A DNA stretch of 64,000 nt, taken from assembly GCA_020852275.1 (NCBI GenBank), contig JADZBE010000017.1, positions 1 through 64,000 on the forward strand. The letters are read 5' to 3'. Position numbers and translations under genes: made by a program. The notes under the pieces were generated by a model. That model did no database searches. It worked only from the letters and a program-made list of their open reading frames with translations, and had not been told where the DNA came from. Below are positions 16,228-25,121 of the stretch, piece by piece (position 1 is the stretch's first letter; each line of letters starts with the position of its first letter). Source of the stretch: Phycisphaerales bacterium. GTDB lineage: Bacteria > Planctomycetota > Phycisphaerae > UBA1845.

Positions 16228-17859
16228 TTGGGTTACGAGCGCAAGATCGTCTGCGTCGCGGAGCTGCTGCGGCAGGTGGCCGAGGCGCGCGCCGCCGCGC
16301 GGACGGTGGTGCAGTGTCACGGGTGCTTCGACATCGTTCACCCGGGGCACGTGCGCTATCTGGAGTTCGCCCGCCGGCAGGGCGACCTGTTGATCGTTTC
16401 GCTGACCGGCGATGCACAGGTCGGCAAGGGGGAGGACCGCCCGTACATCCCCGCGGATCTTCGCGCGGAGAACATCGCCGCGCTCGAGTTCGTGGATCTG
16501 GTCGTCATCCACCCGGAGGCGACGGCCGAATCCCTGCTGGCGCAAGTTCGCCCCGACATCTACGTCAAGGGCGCGGAGTACGAGCATTCGCGCGACGCAC
16601 GATTTCTGGCGGAGCGGCGCATCGTCGAGACGTGCGGCGGGCGCATCATCTTTTCCAGCGGCGACGTGGTCTTCAGCTCAACGCGCCTCATCAGCCGGAT
16701 GCACGCGCGCCCGGCCGGCGAGGACTCGCGACTGGAGCTGACGTGTTCGCGTTACGGCATCGACCAGTCGGCGCTGCTGGAGCTGAGCGAGCGGTTCCGC
16801 GGGCTGCGCGTGATGGTCATCGGCGACGTGATCCTCGATCGCTACGTGCACTGCGACACGGTGGGCGTTGCCAGCGAATCGCCGGTGATGTCGCTGGCGC
16901 AGCTTGGCGAACAGACGTTCGTCGGCGGCGCGGGAATCATTGCGCGACACGTGGCGGCGCTGGGAGCAAACGTGCTGCTGGTGTCCCGCGCGGGCCGCGA
17001 CGCGGCGTCCGAGGAGGTCCGACGGACGCTGGAGGGCGAGGGGGTCCGTTCGCACCTTGTGGATTCGCCGGCGCCCCTGCCGCAAAAGACCCGGTTTCTT
17101 GCGGAAGACGCCAAGCTCTTCAAGCTCGATCAGATCCACCATCAGCCGCTGGACTCGCGCGCGGAGGACGACGTCTGCGCCGTGATCGAAGGCGCGGCGC
17201 CGGGCCTGGACGCGGTCATCCTCTGCGACTTCGGATGCGGGTTGATCACCGGTGGACTGCTGTCGCGCTCGCTGCCCGTGCTTCGGCGGCACGCGCGGAT
17301 CCTGGCCGCCGACGTCAGCGGAAAGCGCGCCAACCTGTTGCATTTCCGTCATGCCGACCTCCTGTGTCCCACGGAGCGCGAGGTTCGCTGCGCGCTGAAC
17401 GATCATGAATCCGGACTGTCGAACGCGGCCTGGCAGCTTCTGCACCAGACGCAGGCGCGTCATGCGATCATCACACTGGGCAAGCGCGGGCTGGTGACGT
17501 TCGAGCGCCCGGGCAGGACGCCGCAGTCGCCGAACTGGGGGGGGCGGCTCATCAGCGAGACGATGCCGAGCTTCGCGCCGTACGCGGTGGACTGCCTCGG
17601 CGCGGGCGACGCGATGCTGGCGACCGCGACGCTGGCGCTGGCGGGGGGGGGGAATCTCCTGCAGGCGGCGTATCTCGGCAACGCGGCGGCGGCCATGGAA
17701 GTTCTGCTGCCGGGCAATATTCCGATCGAGCATCGTTCGCTCGCCTCGTGGGTCCGCGACCGGCATGAGCTGGCCGTGGTGCGCCGGCAGCGCGCAAGAG
17801 AGGAGCTCCCGGAGCCGTCCAGCGCGGCGACGCCCTCGCTTGCGACTCTGAAGGCGTAG
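16228..17859 (+). CDS. bifunctional heptose-type nucleotidyltransferase/PfkB kinase, reversed domain order
   Basis: This 543-residue fusion starts at a TTG (16228) that is well placed 6 nt after GGGAGG. Residues 25-150 form a cytidylyltransferase-like domain with the HPGH motif at 38-41, then DGVxxGKGxxRPxxP-like and VVxxF spacing. Residues 190-500 form a PfkB carbohydrate kinase with GDVILDRY near 198, GGAGIIARH near 233 and the catalytic GAGDAML at about 459. Enterobacterial HldE has kinase first and nucleotidyltransferase second; here the order is the opposite. HldE makes ADP-heptose for the LPS inner core, and the lptF/lptG-type genes nearby fit an LPS role. The sugar is inferred, not shown. 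Confidence 0.85.
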   Translation: MGYERKIVCVAELLRQVAEARAAARTVVQCHGCFDIVHPGHVRYLEFARRQGDLLIVSLTGDAQVGKGEDRPYIPADLRAENIAALEFVDLVVIHPEATAESLLAQVRPDIYVKGAEYEHSRDARFLAERRIVETCGGRIIFSSGDVVFSSTRLISRMHARPAGEDSRLELTCSRYGIDQSALLELSERFRGLRVMVIGDVILDRYVHCDTVGVASESPVMSLAQLGEQTFVGGAGIIARHVAALGANVLLVSRAGRDAASEEVRRTLEGEGVRSHLVDSPAPLPQKTRFLAEDAKLFKLDQIHHQPLDSRAEDDVCAVIEGAAPGLDAVILCDFGCGLITGGLLSRSLPVLRRHARILAADVSGKRANLLHFRHADLLCPTEREVRCALNDHESGLSNAAWQLLHQTQARHAIITLGKRGLVTFERPGRTPQSPNWGGRLISETMPSFAPYAVDCLGAGDAMLATATLALAGGGNLLQAAYLGNAAAAMEVLLPGNIPIEHRSLASWVRDRHELAVVRRQRAREELPEPSSAATPSLATLKA

Positions 17860-17882
17860 ACCTCCAGAGAGAATCCGGCCTG

Positions 17883-17931
17883 CAAAGCCGCGACCGTCTC
17901 TCAGAGCCGCGACCGTAAGGGAGCGGTCCCC
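17883..17931. repeat. dispersed repeat AGAGCCGCGACCGTAAGGGAGCGG, intergenic copy
   Basis: AGCCGCGACCGT occurs twice (from 17885 and 17905). The second copy continues through AAGGGAGCGGTCCC. The same word, with one or two changes, lies on the minus strand inside lysS at 42929-42958. Confidence 0.75.
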
Positions 17932-17970
17932 ATTCGTGTGGCGCCCGTGGGAAAACTCAGCGTTGCAAGG

Positions 17971-17994
17971 CCCCTCGCTTGCGTGAGGGGTTCT
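17971..17994 (+). terminator. candidate stem-loop terminator
   Basis: CCCCTC (17971-17976) and GAGGGG (17985-17990) flank an 8-nt loop and are followed by TTCT. It lies after the bifunctional enzyme and faces the converging ThiS-like gene. The U-tract is weak. Confidence 0.4.
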
Positions 17995-18019
17995 GATGCC
18001 GCGTCCGGATCGGCGCGGG

Positions 18020-18298
18020 TCAGCCTCCTGAAAGTGCTTGAAAGAAAAAGATCTCTCCGCGCTCGTGCACGGGATCGGAAAGCGTCGCGCGGTCGGCAAG
18101 CAGTTGCCCTTCGATGAAGATGTTGACGTGCTTGCGCAAGGCGCCTGCGTCGTCCACGATGTACCCGGCAAGGCCCGGGTAACGGCGATTCAGCTCGGCG
18201 AGCACGTCGCGCGCGGTGGCGCCGCCGACGTGCTCGCCGTCATGCGGCAGCGTCGGGAAGTAGCGGTAAAGATGCGGCGTGAAGCGTGCGACGGCCAT
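18020..18298 (-). CDS. ThiS/MoaD-like ubiquitin-fold sulfur carrier
   Basis: This is a 92-residue beta-grasp protein (96 if the ATG at 18310 is used). It begins with a strand (AVARFTPHLYRYFP). Residues 30-45 form the helix DVLAELNRRYPGLAGYI. VNIFIEGQ and DEIFFF-type strands follow, and it ends exactly in a GG dipeptide, the C-terminal group that is adenylated and thiocarboxylated in MoaD and ThiS. No moaE, moeB or thi gene is nearby. It is probably co-transcribed with the uncharacterised gene upstream (44-56 nt gap), so its target pathway is unknown. Confidence 0.85.
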   Translation of the reverse strand: MAVARFTPHLYRYFPTLPHDGEHVGGATARDVLAELNRRYPGLAGYIVDDAGALRKHVNIFIEGQLLADRATLSDPVHERGEIFFFQALSGG

Positions 18299-18354
18299 GG
18301 TTTTCAACATCCCGGGCCCGGCACGTGGAGACGGCTGGCGCGCGCCGCGCGACC

Positions 18355-18765
18355 TCAGCCCTTGTGCTCGCCGCGGTCCGGCTGATTGCGGAAGCCGGTG
18401 ATCTGCGGCATGTCGCCGGGTTTTTCGCTGGGATGCACGGCGAAGACCTCGACGCGGACGATTTCCTCGAACGGCACGGTGACGATGAACGCGCCGACCT
18501 TGTACTGCTCCTCGACCGGCTCGCACTCGAAGGTCAGGTGCGACTTGGACTCAACCTCCGCCAGCTCGCGCATCTCGTAGCTGAAGCCGTCACGCAGGTA
18601 GATCAGCGTGCGCACCTCCAGCTCGCCGAAGAAGTTCTGAAACGCCTCGTCCTGTTCCGCGGTGGTGCGGTCGAGTTGCTTGAATCGCTTCAGCGCGCAG
18701 CGCGCCTTGGCCTCGTCGCACTGCTGGTGGAACGCGACGCTGTGGAACCAGTCGTAGTTGAACAT
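18355..18765 (-). CDS. uncharacterised protein upstream of ThiS-like gene
   Basis: This 136-residue soluble protein begins MFNYDWFHSVAFHQQ. It is charged, with alternating helix and strand segments, for example VRTLIYLRDGFSYEMRELAEV at residues 50-70 and GAFIVTVPFEEIVRVEVFAVHP at 90-112. I do not recognise a family. The same strand and short gap suggest an operon with the ThiS/MoaD-like carrier, so it could be a partner or a substrate-binding protein; that is inference from position only. Confidence 0.6.
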   Translation of the reverse strand: MFNYDWFHSVAFHQQCDEAKARCALKRFKQLDRTTAEQDEAFQNFFGELEVRTLIYLRDGFSYEMRELAEVESKSHLTFECEPVEEQYKVGAFIVTVPFEEIVRVEVFAVHPSEKPGDMPQITGFRNQPDRGEHKG

Positions 18766-18840
18766 GCGGTTTGCGAATCCGTCAAGAGATCGGTTGAAGC
18801 CCGCGCCGAGGGCGCACCATAGATGCGGGCAGAGCCTCCG

Positions 18841-20808
18841 TCAATCGCGCCGCGCCTCGATGACGCCGGCGCTGCCCGGTGGCGGTTCGCCGAGGATGCG
18901 ATAGGCTGACAAGGTCAATCCGTCGAGCGAACGTTCGCCCATGCGCTCCACGACGAAGGTGGTGCCCCAGGCGCCGCGTGCGATCGAGCGACCCTGGGCA
19001 TCCGTCGCGACGCGCGTGCGAACCGTGCCGGACGTGAGATAGAACGCCGGTCGAAGCCCGCGCTGCGCGGCGTATCGCAGCCCGGGCGGCGTGTCCGGAA
19101 GCGCCGCGTAGGCGCGATCGGGGCAGTACAACGCATAGTCGCGGATCTGCATGAAATGGGCGGCGTCCGCGTTCTGTGCCCAGTAGTCGCACAAGACGAC
19201 TTCGCCGGGCCTGCGCGTTGCCTCGCACAGCGCGGTCAGTTCATCGATCGCGCGGCAGCGGTCCGCCTGACCGCGCGCGCCGCGCTCGCAGGCTACGACG
19301 GGCCAGGCACAGATCGCCACCAGCAGCGCCGTCGGCATGACGGATCTGAAGCGGAATCGCGGAAGAGCGGCGGCGAGCTGCGGGGGTTCCTTCGGGACCC
19401 CAAGGCGCTGCAGCGCGCCCACGGCAAGCGGAATCGCGACCACCAGCGCCGGACCGTAATGATGCGGCGAAGGATGCACCGAGCCGCGCAGCACCGCCAA
19501 TCCGAACATGAGCAGGAAGGCGCCCGTGAAGCCAATCGTCTCGATCGGCCGCTCGCGGCGACCCGTCCAGATGCCCGCCGCGATCAGCGCGAGGGTCGGT
19601 GCGCACGCCAGAAGCGGCGTCTGCGACCACTGCCGCCAGAAACTGCCCGCCAGCGCCGCCAAGCTCAGCGAACCACGGTTCTCTGCGCCGCTGATCGTCC
19701 ACCACAACGACCGCGCCATGGGCGTCAACTCATCCACGAAGAACGCGTTGGCGAAAAATGCGCCGGCAAGTCCTGCAAGCAGAGCGGCGGGGATCAACGG
19801 ATGCAGCACGAACGCCGCCAGCCGCCCGGTTCGCCGATGCGCGTGAGGCGCCGCGGTGACGCCAAACCGGAGAATCACCGCAGTGACGCCGAACCAGAGA
19901 ACCACGGCGAGGACTCCCCCGAGGATGCGCGCATCGATGCCGTGCGCCGGCCGGTGGGCGTTCATCCAAAGCACGAGCGCCAGATAAACCGCGGCGGGTC
20001 CGACCAGCGCCCGGAGTCTGCACGAGGGCATGAACGCGCGAAGCTCCTCCCATCCGCACGGCGCTTTCGACCCGCACCACCACGCCAGCGAAAGCCCCAC
20101 GAGCGGCAGCAGGGCGATCGAGTGCACCTTCACCGTGACCGCCGCACCGAGCAGAAGGCAGGCGAGCAGCAAGTAACCTGGCGAGCGCCTCCGCGCCGAC
20201 TGTGCCAGCAGCATGACACTCAGTAGATTAAGCACGTCCAGCGGCGCCTCGGGTCGGAACGTGGTCGCATGGGACAAGCTTCCCGGGCAGGCCGCGAAGA
20301 GCACCGCGCCGGCAACGCCCGCGCGGATCGAGCTGAACATCCGGCGGCCGACCTCGAACGTGGTGAGCATCGCGCCCAGGAAAAACAGAATCGCCCACGC
20401 GCGCACGATCCACAAGATCGGCGTCATGTCCTGCAGCAGGGCGTCGCAATACGCTTCAAGCGTCAGCCCCGAGGTGATCGACCGGAAGGCGTGATCCAGC
20501 GCCAGGCTCGCCGCCAGCAGCGCCTGCAGCGGAAGCCCGGGATGATCCAGCTTCTCCGTCGGCTGCCCCAGCAGCAGGTTTACGGCAGAGGCGACGTAGT
20601 TGGCATCGCAGTCCGCGGAGAGCCACCACGGCGAAAGCGGCCGGGTCAGCAGGAGCGCCAGCGCGGCGAGAACCAGCGCGCCGCGGGCGAGCGTGAAACT
20701 TGCGAAGGGCAGGGTTCGCGCGCGGGATTCAATATCCGCGCCGGGGATGGCGCCGCCCGCGGCGTTGGGATCAAGCGAGGACCAAGGTGCAGCGGATGCG
20801 GTTGACAT
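18841..20808 (-). CDS. GT-C type membrane glycosyltransferase
   Basis: This 655-residue multi-span protein starts at ATG 20808 (MSTASAAPWSS). After a first span near residue 45, the loop holds SADCDANYVASAVNLLLGQ and KLDHPGLPLQALL. This matches the acidic loop and the HPG(Y/L)P motif of polyprenyl-phosphate-dependent mannosyltransferase-like proteins. Roughly a dozen spans follow, then a soluble C-terminal domain of about 150 residues with CDYWAQNADAAHFMQIRDYALYCPD. The donor and acceptor are unknown. It lies near the ThiS-like pair but with no obvious link. Confidence 0.72.
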   Translation of the reverse strand: MSTASAAPWSSLDPNAAGGAIPGADIESRARTLPFASFTLARGALVLAALALLLTRPLSPWWLSADCDANYVASAVNLLLGQPTEKLDHPGLPLQALLAASLALDHAFRSITSGLTLEAYCDALLQDMTPILWIVRAWAILFFLGAMLTTFEVGRRMFSSIRAGVAGAVLFAACPGSLSHATTFRPEAPLDVLNLLSVMLLAQSARRRSPGYLLLACLLLGAAVTVKVHSIALLPLVGLSLAWWCGSKAPCGWEELRAFMPSCRLRALVGPAAVYLALVLWMNAHRPAHGIDARILGGVLAVVLWFGVTAVILRFGVTAAPHAHRRTGRLAAFVLHPLIPAALLAGLAGAFFANAFFVDELTPMARSLWWTISGAENRGSLSLAALAGSFWRQWSQTPLLACAPTLALIAAGIWTGRRERPIETIGFTGAFLLMFGLAVLRGSVHPSPHHYGPALVVAIPLAVGALQRLGVPKEPPQLAAALPRFRFRSVMPTALLVAICAWPVVACERGARGQADRCRAIDELTALCEATRRPGEVVLCDYWAQNADAAHFMQIRDYALYCPDRAYAALPDTPPGLRYAAQRGLRPAFYLTSGTVRTRVATDAQGRSIARGAWGTTFVVERMGERSLDGLTLSAYRILGEPPPGSAGVIEARRD

Positions 20809-21166
20809 GCCGTAGGCGACGCCGGCGCAGAATCGGCTTGGTCCTTCCACTGCACTTCACACGGTCGACGCGGACGCTTAGTCCTTATCGGACAAATGAC
20901 GGCTCCATCGGACTTGCCGCAGGCTTCCCGGCTGCGGCGGCTATCAGGGCAGAACCGATCCCGAAACCGTGGGGTCCGATCGTAGCCGAATGTCAACGAG
21001 CGCGAATTCTCTGGGAATTCGGGACTTCGCGCGGGCTGAAGCCCGCGGCTCGGCGAGTTCTGGGATAGGTTCGGGCTTGTCGCTGCTCGACGAGACTGGC
21101 TTCCCGCCTTCGCGGGAATGACGCGCTGGTGGGCAATGACGCGATGGGCTGCAAGGTCTTGTTGCG
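20809..21166. other. gene-free stretch with two repeat types
   Basis: It contains GCGGGCTGAAGCCCGC (around 21036-21051), a perfect short palindrome also seen in three copies at 39652-39750. It also contains a REP-type TTCCCGCCTTCGCGGGAATGACG (about 21101-21123). No gene is visible. Confidence 0.6.
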
Positions 21167-22975
21167 CTACAACGAACCGCCGAACTGCGCCGTCAGCGTG
21201 GCGAAGTCCGCCGCGTCCACGTCGCCGTCGCCGTCGAAGTCCGCGGGCTTGGCGTTTGAGGTTCGGCAGCCCGGCGGCCTGTCGGTCACGTCCGGTCCGC
21301 CCATGCAGCCGACGAAGATCTGATGATCGATCAGGTCCACGTCGCCATCCTCGTCAAGGTCGGCGATGGCGCGGGCCTCGTAGGCGCCCATGTCCACCAT
21401 GCGCGTACCGTACTGCGGGTCCGGGTTGCCCGTGTTTGGCGAGGCCGGGTCGTTTACGAAACGCGGCTTGCCGTCCAAGTCAAAAGGAACTCGCTCGCGG
21501 ACGTCGCCGTCGTCATCCAGGTCGTGCCAATCCAGAGGAGTGGCCTGAGTGTTCGCGGCGTCGATGCAGGGCGAACCGTTAAGCAGGCGCAGGTCGTCAT
21601 CGACCGTACCCGCGACGCCGTCGCCGCCGTCCGCGTCCGCGAATGTCGGCGGATCGTCGATGTTGGCGTTCGTCTTGCCGCCAAATGGGATCGCTTCGTC
21701 GCCGGCATCCTCGTCTTCAATGCAACTGAACGTGACGGATGCCTCAACTCCGCCGGCCATGTGGATGGCGTCCGCCTCGGTGGCGCCGTCGTGCCGGTTG
21801 CCCCAGAAGATGCTGTTGGCGAATCCGGCCGTCCCGCCGCCGCCGAGGAGCAGCACGCCGCCGGCCTCTTGAGAAGCCGTGTTGCCCGCGAAGGTGCAGC
21901 CGGTAAACGAGGGTGTTGCCGCGGATTGGAAGAACAGCGTCACGGCACCGCCGTACTCCGAGCGGTTGCCGCTGAAGAGGCAGTTGGCGACGGGCAGTTC
22001 TCCAATCGTGCCGATGGAGAGGGCGCCGCCGCGGGATCCCGAGGCATTTCCGAAGAACGAGCATCCGGTCATGCGCACGGGCAGATGGGTGAGGATCGAA
22101 ACGGCGCCGCCCTCCGCGACGATCGCGCGGTTCGCGGAGAAGGCGCACGAGACCAGGTCGCATTCGATCGCGGGCTGACCAAAGATCGCGCCACCGTAAT
22201 GCTCCGCGACGTTGCGCTCAAACGTGCACTCTCGCGCCGTCAGGGCGTCGTGCTGAAGGTCCACGCCGCCGCCGAACAACGCCGTGTTTTCAACCAGGCG
22301 GCACGTTTGCAGCACAAGGCGGCCCGCTGCAACTGCGATCGCCCCGCCCGACGCGGCGGCATTCGCCTCGAACGTGCAGGACCGCGCCAGTGAGGACGGG
22401 CTCCGCGTGTACAGTCCGCCGCCGGCGTCATGGGGAAACGGCCCGTTCGCGTTGCCGTGGCGGATGGTCACCCCGTCGAGCACGTACGATGCAGCCGCGG
22501 GTTCAGCGGTGATGACGTGGTAAGCGTTGTCGCCGGCGTTTCCGAGTACGCCGATGTCCCCGCTCAGCGTGGTTTCGAAGCGATTGAAGTCGCGCGCATC
22601 GGGATGGACCTCGCCGAACCCCGCGTAACCGCCCGCGAGCGTCAGCTCCACGGCGATCAGCAGCGTGGCCGATCGGGAGTTCGATCCTCCCGGCACGGCA
22701 CGGCTCTGGTCCGGACGATAAGTGCCCCGTGCGATGCGGATTTCGTCGCCGACCGCTGCGGCGGCGAGCGCGTCCGTCGGGAAGTGGAAAGCGGTGTCCC
22801 ACGTCTGCCCCGGGCCGTCCTGAGGAGATCGCGGATCGACGTGCAGGATGCTCGCAGCGCCGACCGGCGCCAGAACGGTTGCGAGAACCATCGCCAGGCT
22901 GCAAGGTAGGACGCACGGCCAGACCGATCGCACGGCGCGAAAGGCGGATTCGCAATGACAGGAATCGTGTTGCAG
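21167..22975 (-). CDS. exported beta-helix protein with dockerin-like C-terminus
   Basis: About 600 residues. A signal peptide (hydrophobic PCSLAMVLATVLAPVGAAS) leads into a right-handed parallel beta-helix of the polymorphic-outer-membrane type. Repeats resemble GGA-I and NCLFSGN/GCTFAGN, with loops GGAVTLF and GGALSIG. The last 70 residues carry two calcium-loop motifs, DLDEDGDVDLIDHQIF and DFDGDGDVDAADFATL, the dockerin-like module typical of Phycisphaerae exported proteins. The start is uncertain. AGAGGAGGA (22981-22989) precedes a CTG at 22975 by 5 nt, a rare but well-placed start. A GTG lies further in, and the frame is open to a TTG at 23143. Probably surface or extracellular; substrate unknown. 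Confidence 0.82.
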   Translation of the reverse strand: MQHDSCHCESAFRAVRSVWPCVLPCSLAMVLATVLAPVGAASILHVDPRSPQDGPGQTWDTAFHFPTDALAAAAVGDEIRIARGTYRPDQSRAVPGGSNSRSATLLIAVELTLAGGYAGFGEVHPDARDFNRFETTLSGDIGVLGNAGDNAYHVITAEPAAASYVLDGVTIRHGNANGPFPHDAGGGLYTRSPSSLARSCTFEANAAASGGAIAVAAGRLVLQTCRLVENTALFGGGVDLQHDALTARECTFERNVAEHYGGAIFGQPAIECDLVSCAFSANRAIVAEGGAVSILTHLPVRMTGCSFFGNASGSRGGALSIGTIGELPVANCLFSGNRSEYGGAVTLFFQSAATPSFTGCTFAGNTASQEAGGVLLLGGGGTAGFANSIFWGNRHDGATEADAIHMAGGVEASVTFSCIEDEDAGDEAIPFGGKTNANIDDPPTFADADGGDGVAGTVDDDLRLLNGSPCIDAANTQATPLDWHDLDDDGDVRERVPFDLDGKPRFVNDPASPNTGNPDPQYGTRMVDMGAYEARAIADLDEDGDVDLIDHQIFVGCMGGPDVTDRPPGCRTSNAKPADFDGDGDVDAADFATLTAQFGGSL

Positions 22976-23159
22976 GGCAGTCCTCCTCTGTGATTTCGGA
23001 ACGGGTGTGAATTCGGAACCGGCACTTCCCCCGTCGTTGAAGCACCATGTCAGGAGGAACGCGAGGAATTGCACGGACTGAGCTGACCGTGGTGGAACCC
23101 GAAACCGGGCGGGGAGGACGCAGGGTCCTTCAATCCACCACAATCGGGTCTGACAAGGT

Positions 23160-23690
23160 CCAGCGCTTCGAGTGGGTGCGCGGCGGGGCGGCGATGCGTG
23201 GCGGCGGTGCGCGGCGGCGATGTGGGTCGTGTTTTTCCAGCGCAGCAGGTTGAGGCTGACGTTGCGCAGGGCATGCAGATTGCTGAGACCGGCTGCGGCG
23301 CGTGCGCGGCCAACAGATGCACGCCCAGCACTTCAGTCCTTGCACGTCGCGCAGCGTCTTGCCGCCGAGCGACATGGACCGGCAACCTGCCGTCCCACGA
23401 CCGGCCGTCCAACGCCGATTCGCCCGCTCGAAGGCCTTGAGATCCAAGACCGCGAACAAATAGTGCAGGGTCGCGCGATGCGGCGGCCTGTTCCGCCTCA
23501 AGCCGAGCTCCTCCGCAAACGCCAGGCCGCGATCCCGACCGAACTGGGCGAGGGCGCACAAACTCCGCGCTCCGGGGGGGCAGGGCCACGGTCGCCAACG
23601 TCTGAATCACCGGCAACGGATGCCGCCGCCCCTGAGCCACTCGGGAATCGGGACTTGCTGAAACGCCTCCCGCTACCAACCCGTCCGTGC
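23160..23690 (-). pseudogene. ISAs1-family transposase remnant
   Basis: Homology is spread over several frames. The N-terminal part reads FQQVPDPRVAQGRRHPLPVIQTL. After a frameshift, CALAQFGRDRGLAFAEELGLR, then the RPPHRATLHYLF motif and GGKTLR follow, all typical of the ISAs1/H-repeat transposase N-terminus. After another shift, VLGVHLLAAHAP is joined directly to the C-terminal motif NLHALRNVSLNLLRW. The catalytic DDE core between those points is missing, so the copy cannot be active. I saw no terminal inverted repeats. The boundaries are approximate. Confidence 0.75.
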
Positions 23691-23841
23691 CATCTTCAGG
23701 CCCTCGATGATCTGTACCTGTTGATCGGCGCGCCTGACGAGAAGATTGAATGCCCCTGCGCCATCGACGTCGCGTTGCCCAACTTTCGCGCACCGGCGCT
23801 CGCCCGTTTGACAAGTCTCCCGGGCAGTCCATAATCCCCGC

Positions 23842-24955
23842 ATGATCTACGAAGACGCCATCCGAGCGCTGCCCGACCTCTCCGCCCGCATCATTGCGCT
23901 GCGGGACTCTCTTTGACTGGCCCAACAAGCAGGAACAACTCAACGCCATTCAGGGCAAGATGTCCGTGCAGGGCTTCTGGGACAACGGCGAGGCCGCGCG
24001 CGAGACCGTCGCCGAGCTGAAGCGCCTCAGGGGAGTGCTCGATCCGATGGAGGCGGCCGCGGCGAAGCTCGAAGACCTCAAGGCCATCGCCGAGCTGCTG
24101 CGCGAGTCGGACGATGAGGATGTGCGCGTCGAGCTGCTCAAGGGCGTGGCGGACCTGACGAAGGCGATGGACGGCATCGAGCTGCTCAACCTCCTGTCGG
24201 GCGAGAATGACATCCGCAACTGCTACTTCAACATCCAGGCGGGCACCGGCGGGGCGGACGCCTGCGACTGGGCGCAAATGCTGCTGCGCATGTACTTGCG
24301 GTACTTCGAGCGCAACCGCTACGAGGTGGAGGAGTTGTCCATGCGCGAGGGCGAGGAGGCGGGCATCCAGTCGTGCAGCCTGCTCGTCAAAGCCCCGTAT
24401 GCTTACGGGCGGCTTTCGTGTGAAACGGGCGTGCACCGGCTGGTGCGAATCTCCCCCTTCTCCGCGCAGGGCAAGCGCGAGACCAGCTTCGCCTCCGTGG
24501 ACGTTCAGCCGGAGATCGACGACATTGAGGTCGAGGTGGACTGGGACAAGGACGTGCGCGAGGATACCTACCGCGCCGGCGGCAAGGGCGGGCAGCACGT
24601 CAACAAGACGGCCTCGGCCGTGCGGCTGACCCACCTGGCCACGGGGCTGGTGGCGCAGTGCCAGAGCGAGCGCTCGCAGCATAAGAACCGGGCAAGCGCT
24701 CAGAAGATGCTGATGGCGCGGCTGTACCAGTTGGAGCAGTCCAAGCGCGACGCGGAGCTGTCGAAAATCTACGGCGAGAAGGGCCAGATCAGTTGGGGCA
24801 ACGCCATCCGTAGCTACTTTCTGCACCCGGAGCAGCGCGTCAAGGACACGCGCACCGGCGTAATGGTGGGCGACTCGCAGAGTGTCCTCGACGGCGAGAT
24901 AGATGAGTTCATCGACGCCTACCTGCGCAAGCGCGCCGCCGCGCGGACGGCATAG
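23842..24955 (+). CDS. prfB: peptide chain release factor 2, with programmed +1 frameshift
   Basis: The gene starts at ATG 23842 and reads 24 codons to CTT TGA C at 23911-23917, the classic RF2 frameshift site. Translation continues in the +1 frame from GAC at 23915 to a stop at 24955. The joined product is 370 residues, normal for RF2. It has the helical N-terminal domain, the SPF tripeptide that reads UGA/UAA (near residue 205) and the GGQ catalytic motif (about residue 250, in GKGGQHVNKT). RF2 ends translation at UAA and UGA. In-frame UGA at codon 25 gives autoregulation: scarce RF2 favours frameshifting and more RF2. A Shine-Dalgarno-like GCGGGAC precedes the slip site. Confidence 0.96.
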
Positions 24956-25050
24956 GGTCACCGCGCGGATCGCGTAGCGCCGCCAAGGTGACAGCGGCGC
25001 CGATTGCATTCGCGGTATCTCGGTGCGCGGAAGCGACGTGCCTTGGGGTC

Positions 25051-25071
25051 GTTCGTCGCTCCGCGACGAAC
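25051..25071. other. perfect stem-loop upstream of the NYN gene
   Basis: GTTCGTCGC and GCGACGAAC form a 9-bp perfect stem with a TCC loop. Both arms recur nearby as GCGAACGACC. It may be a mobile palindrome or a leader structure for the gene starting at 25122. Confidence 0.5.
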
Positions 25072-25121
25072 GTGCGCCACGCAGTGGCGAACGACCCGAT
25101 CGGCGCCGTGCGAGTTTCGCC

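Noticed and set aside
23050-23949. Single protein-coding gene on either strand over the transposase remnant
   Set aside because: The meaningful ISAs1 motifs are split over several minus frames; neither long frame gives a continuous domain.
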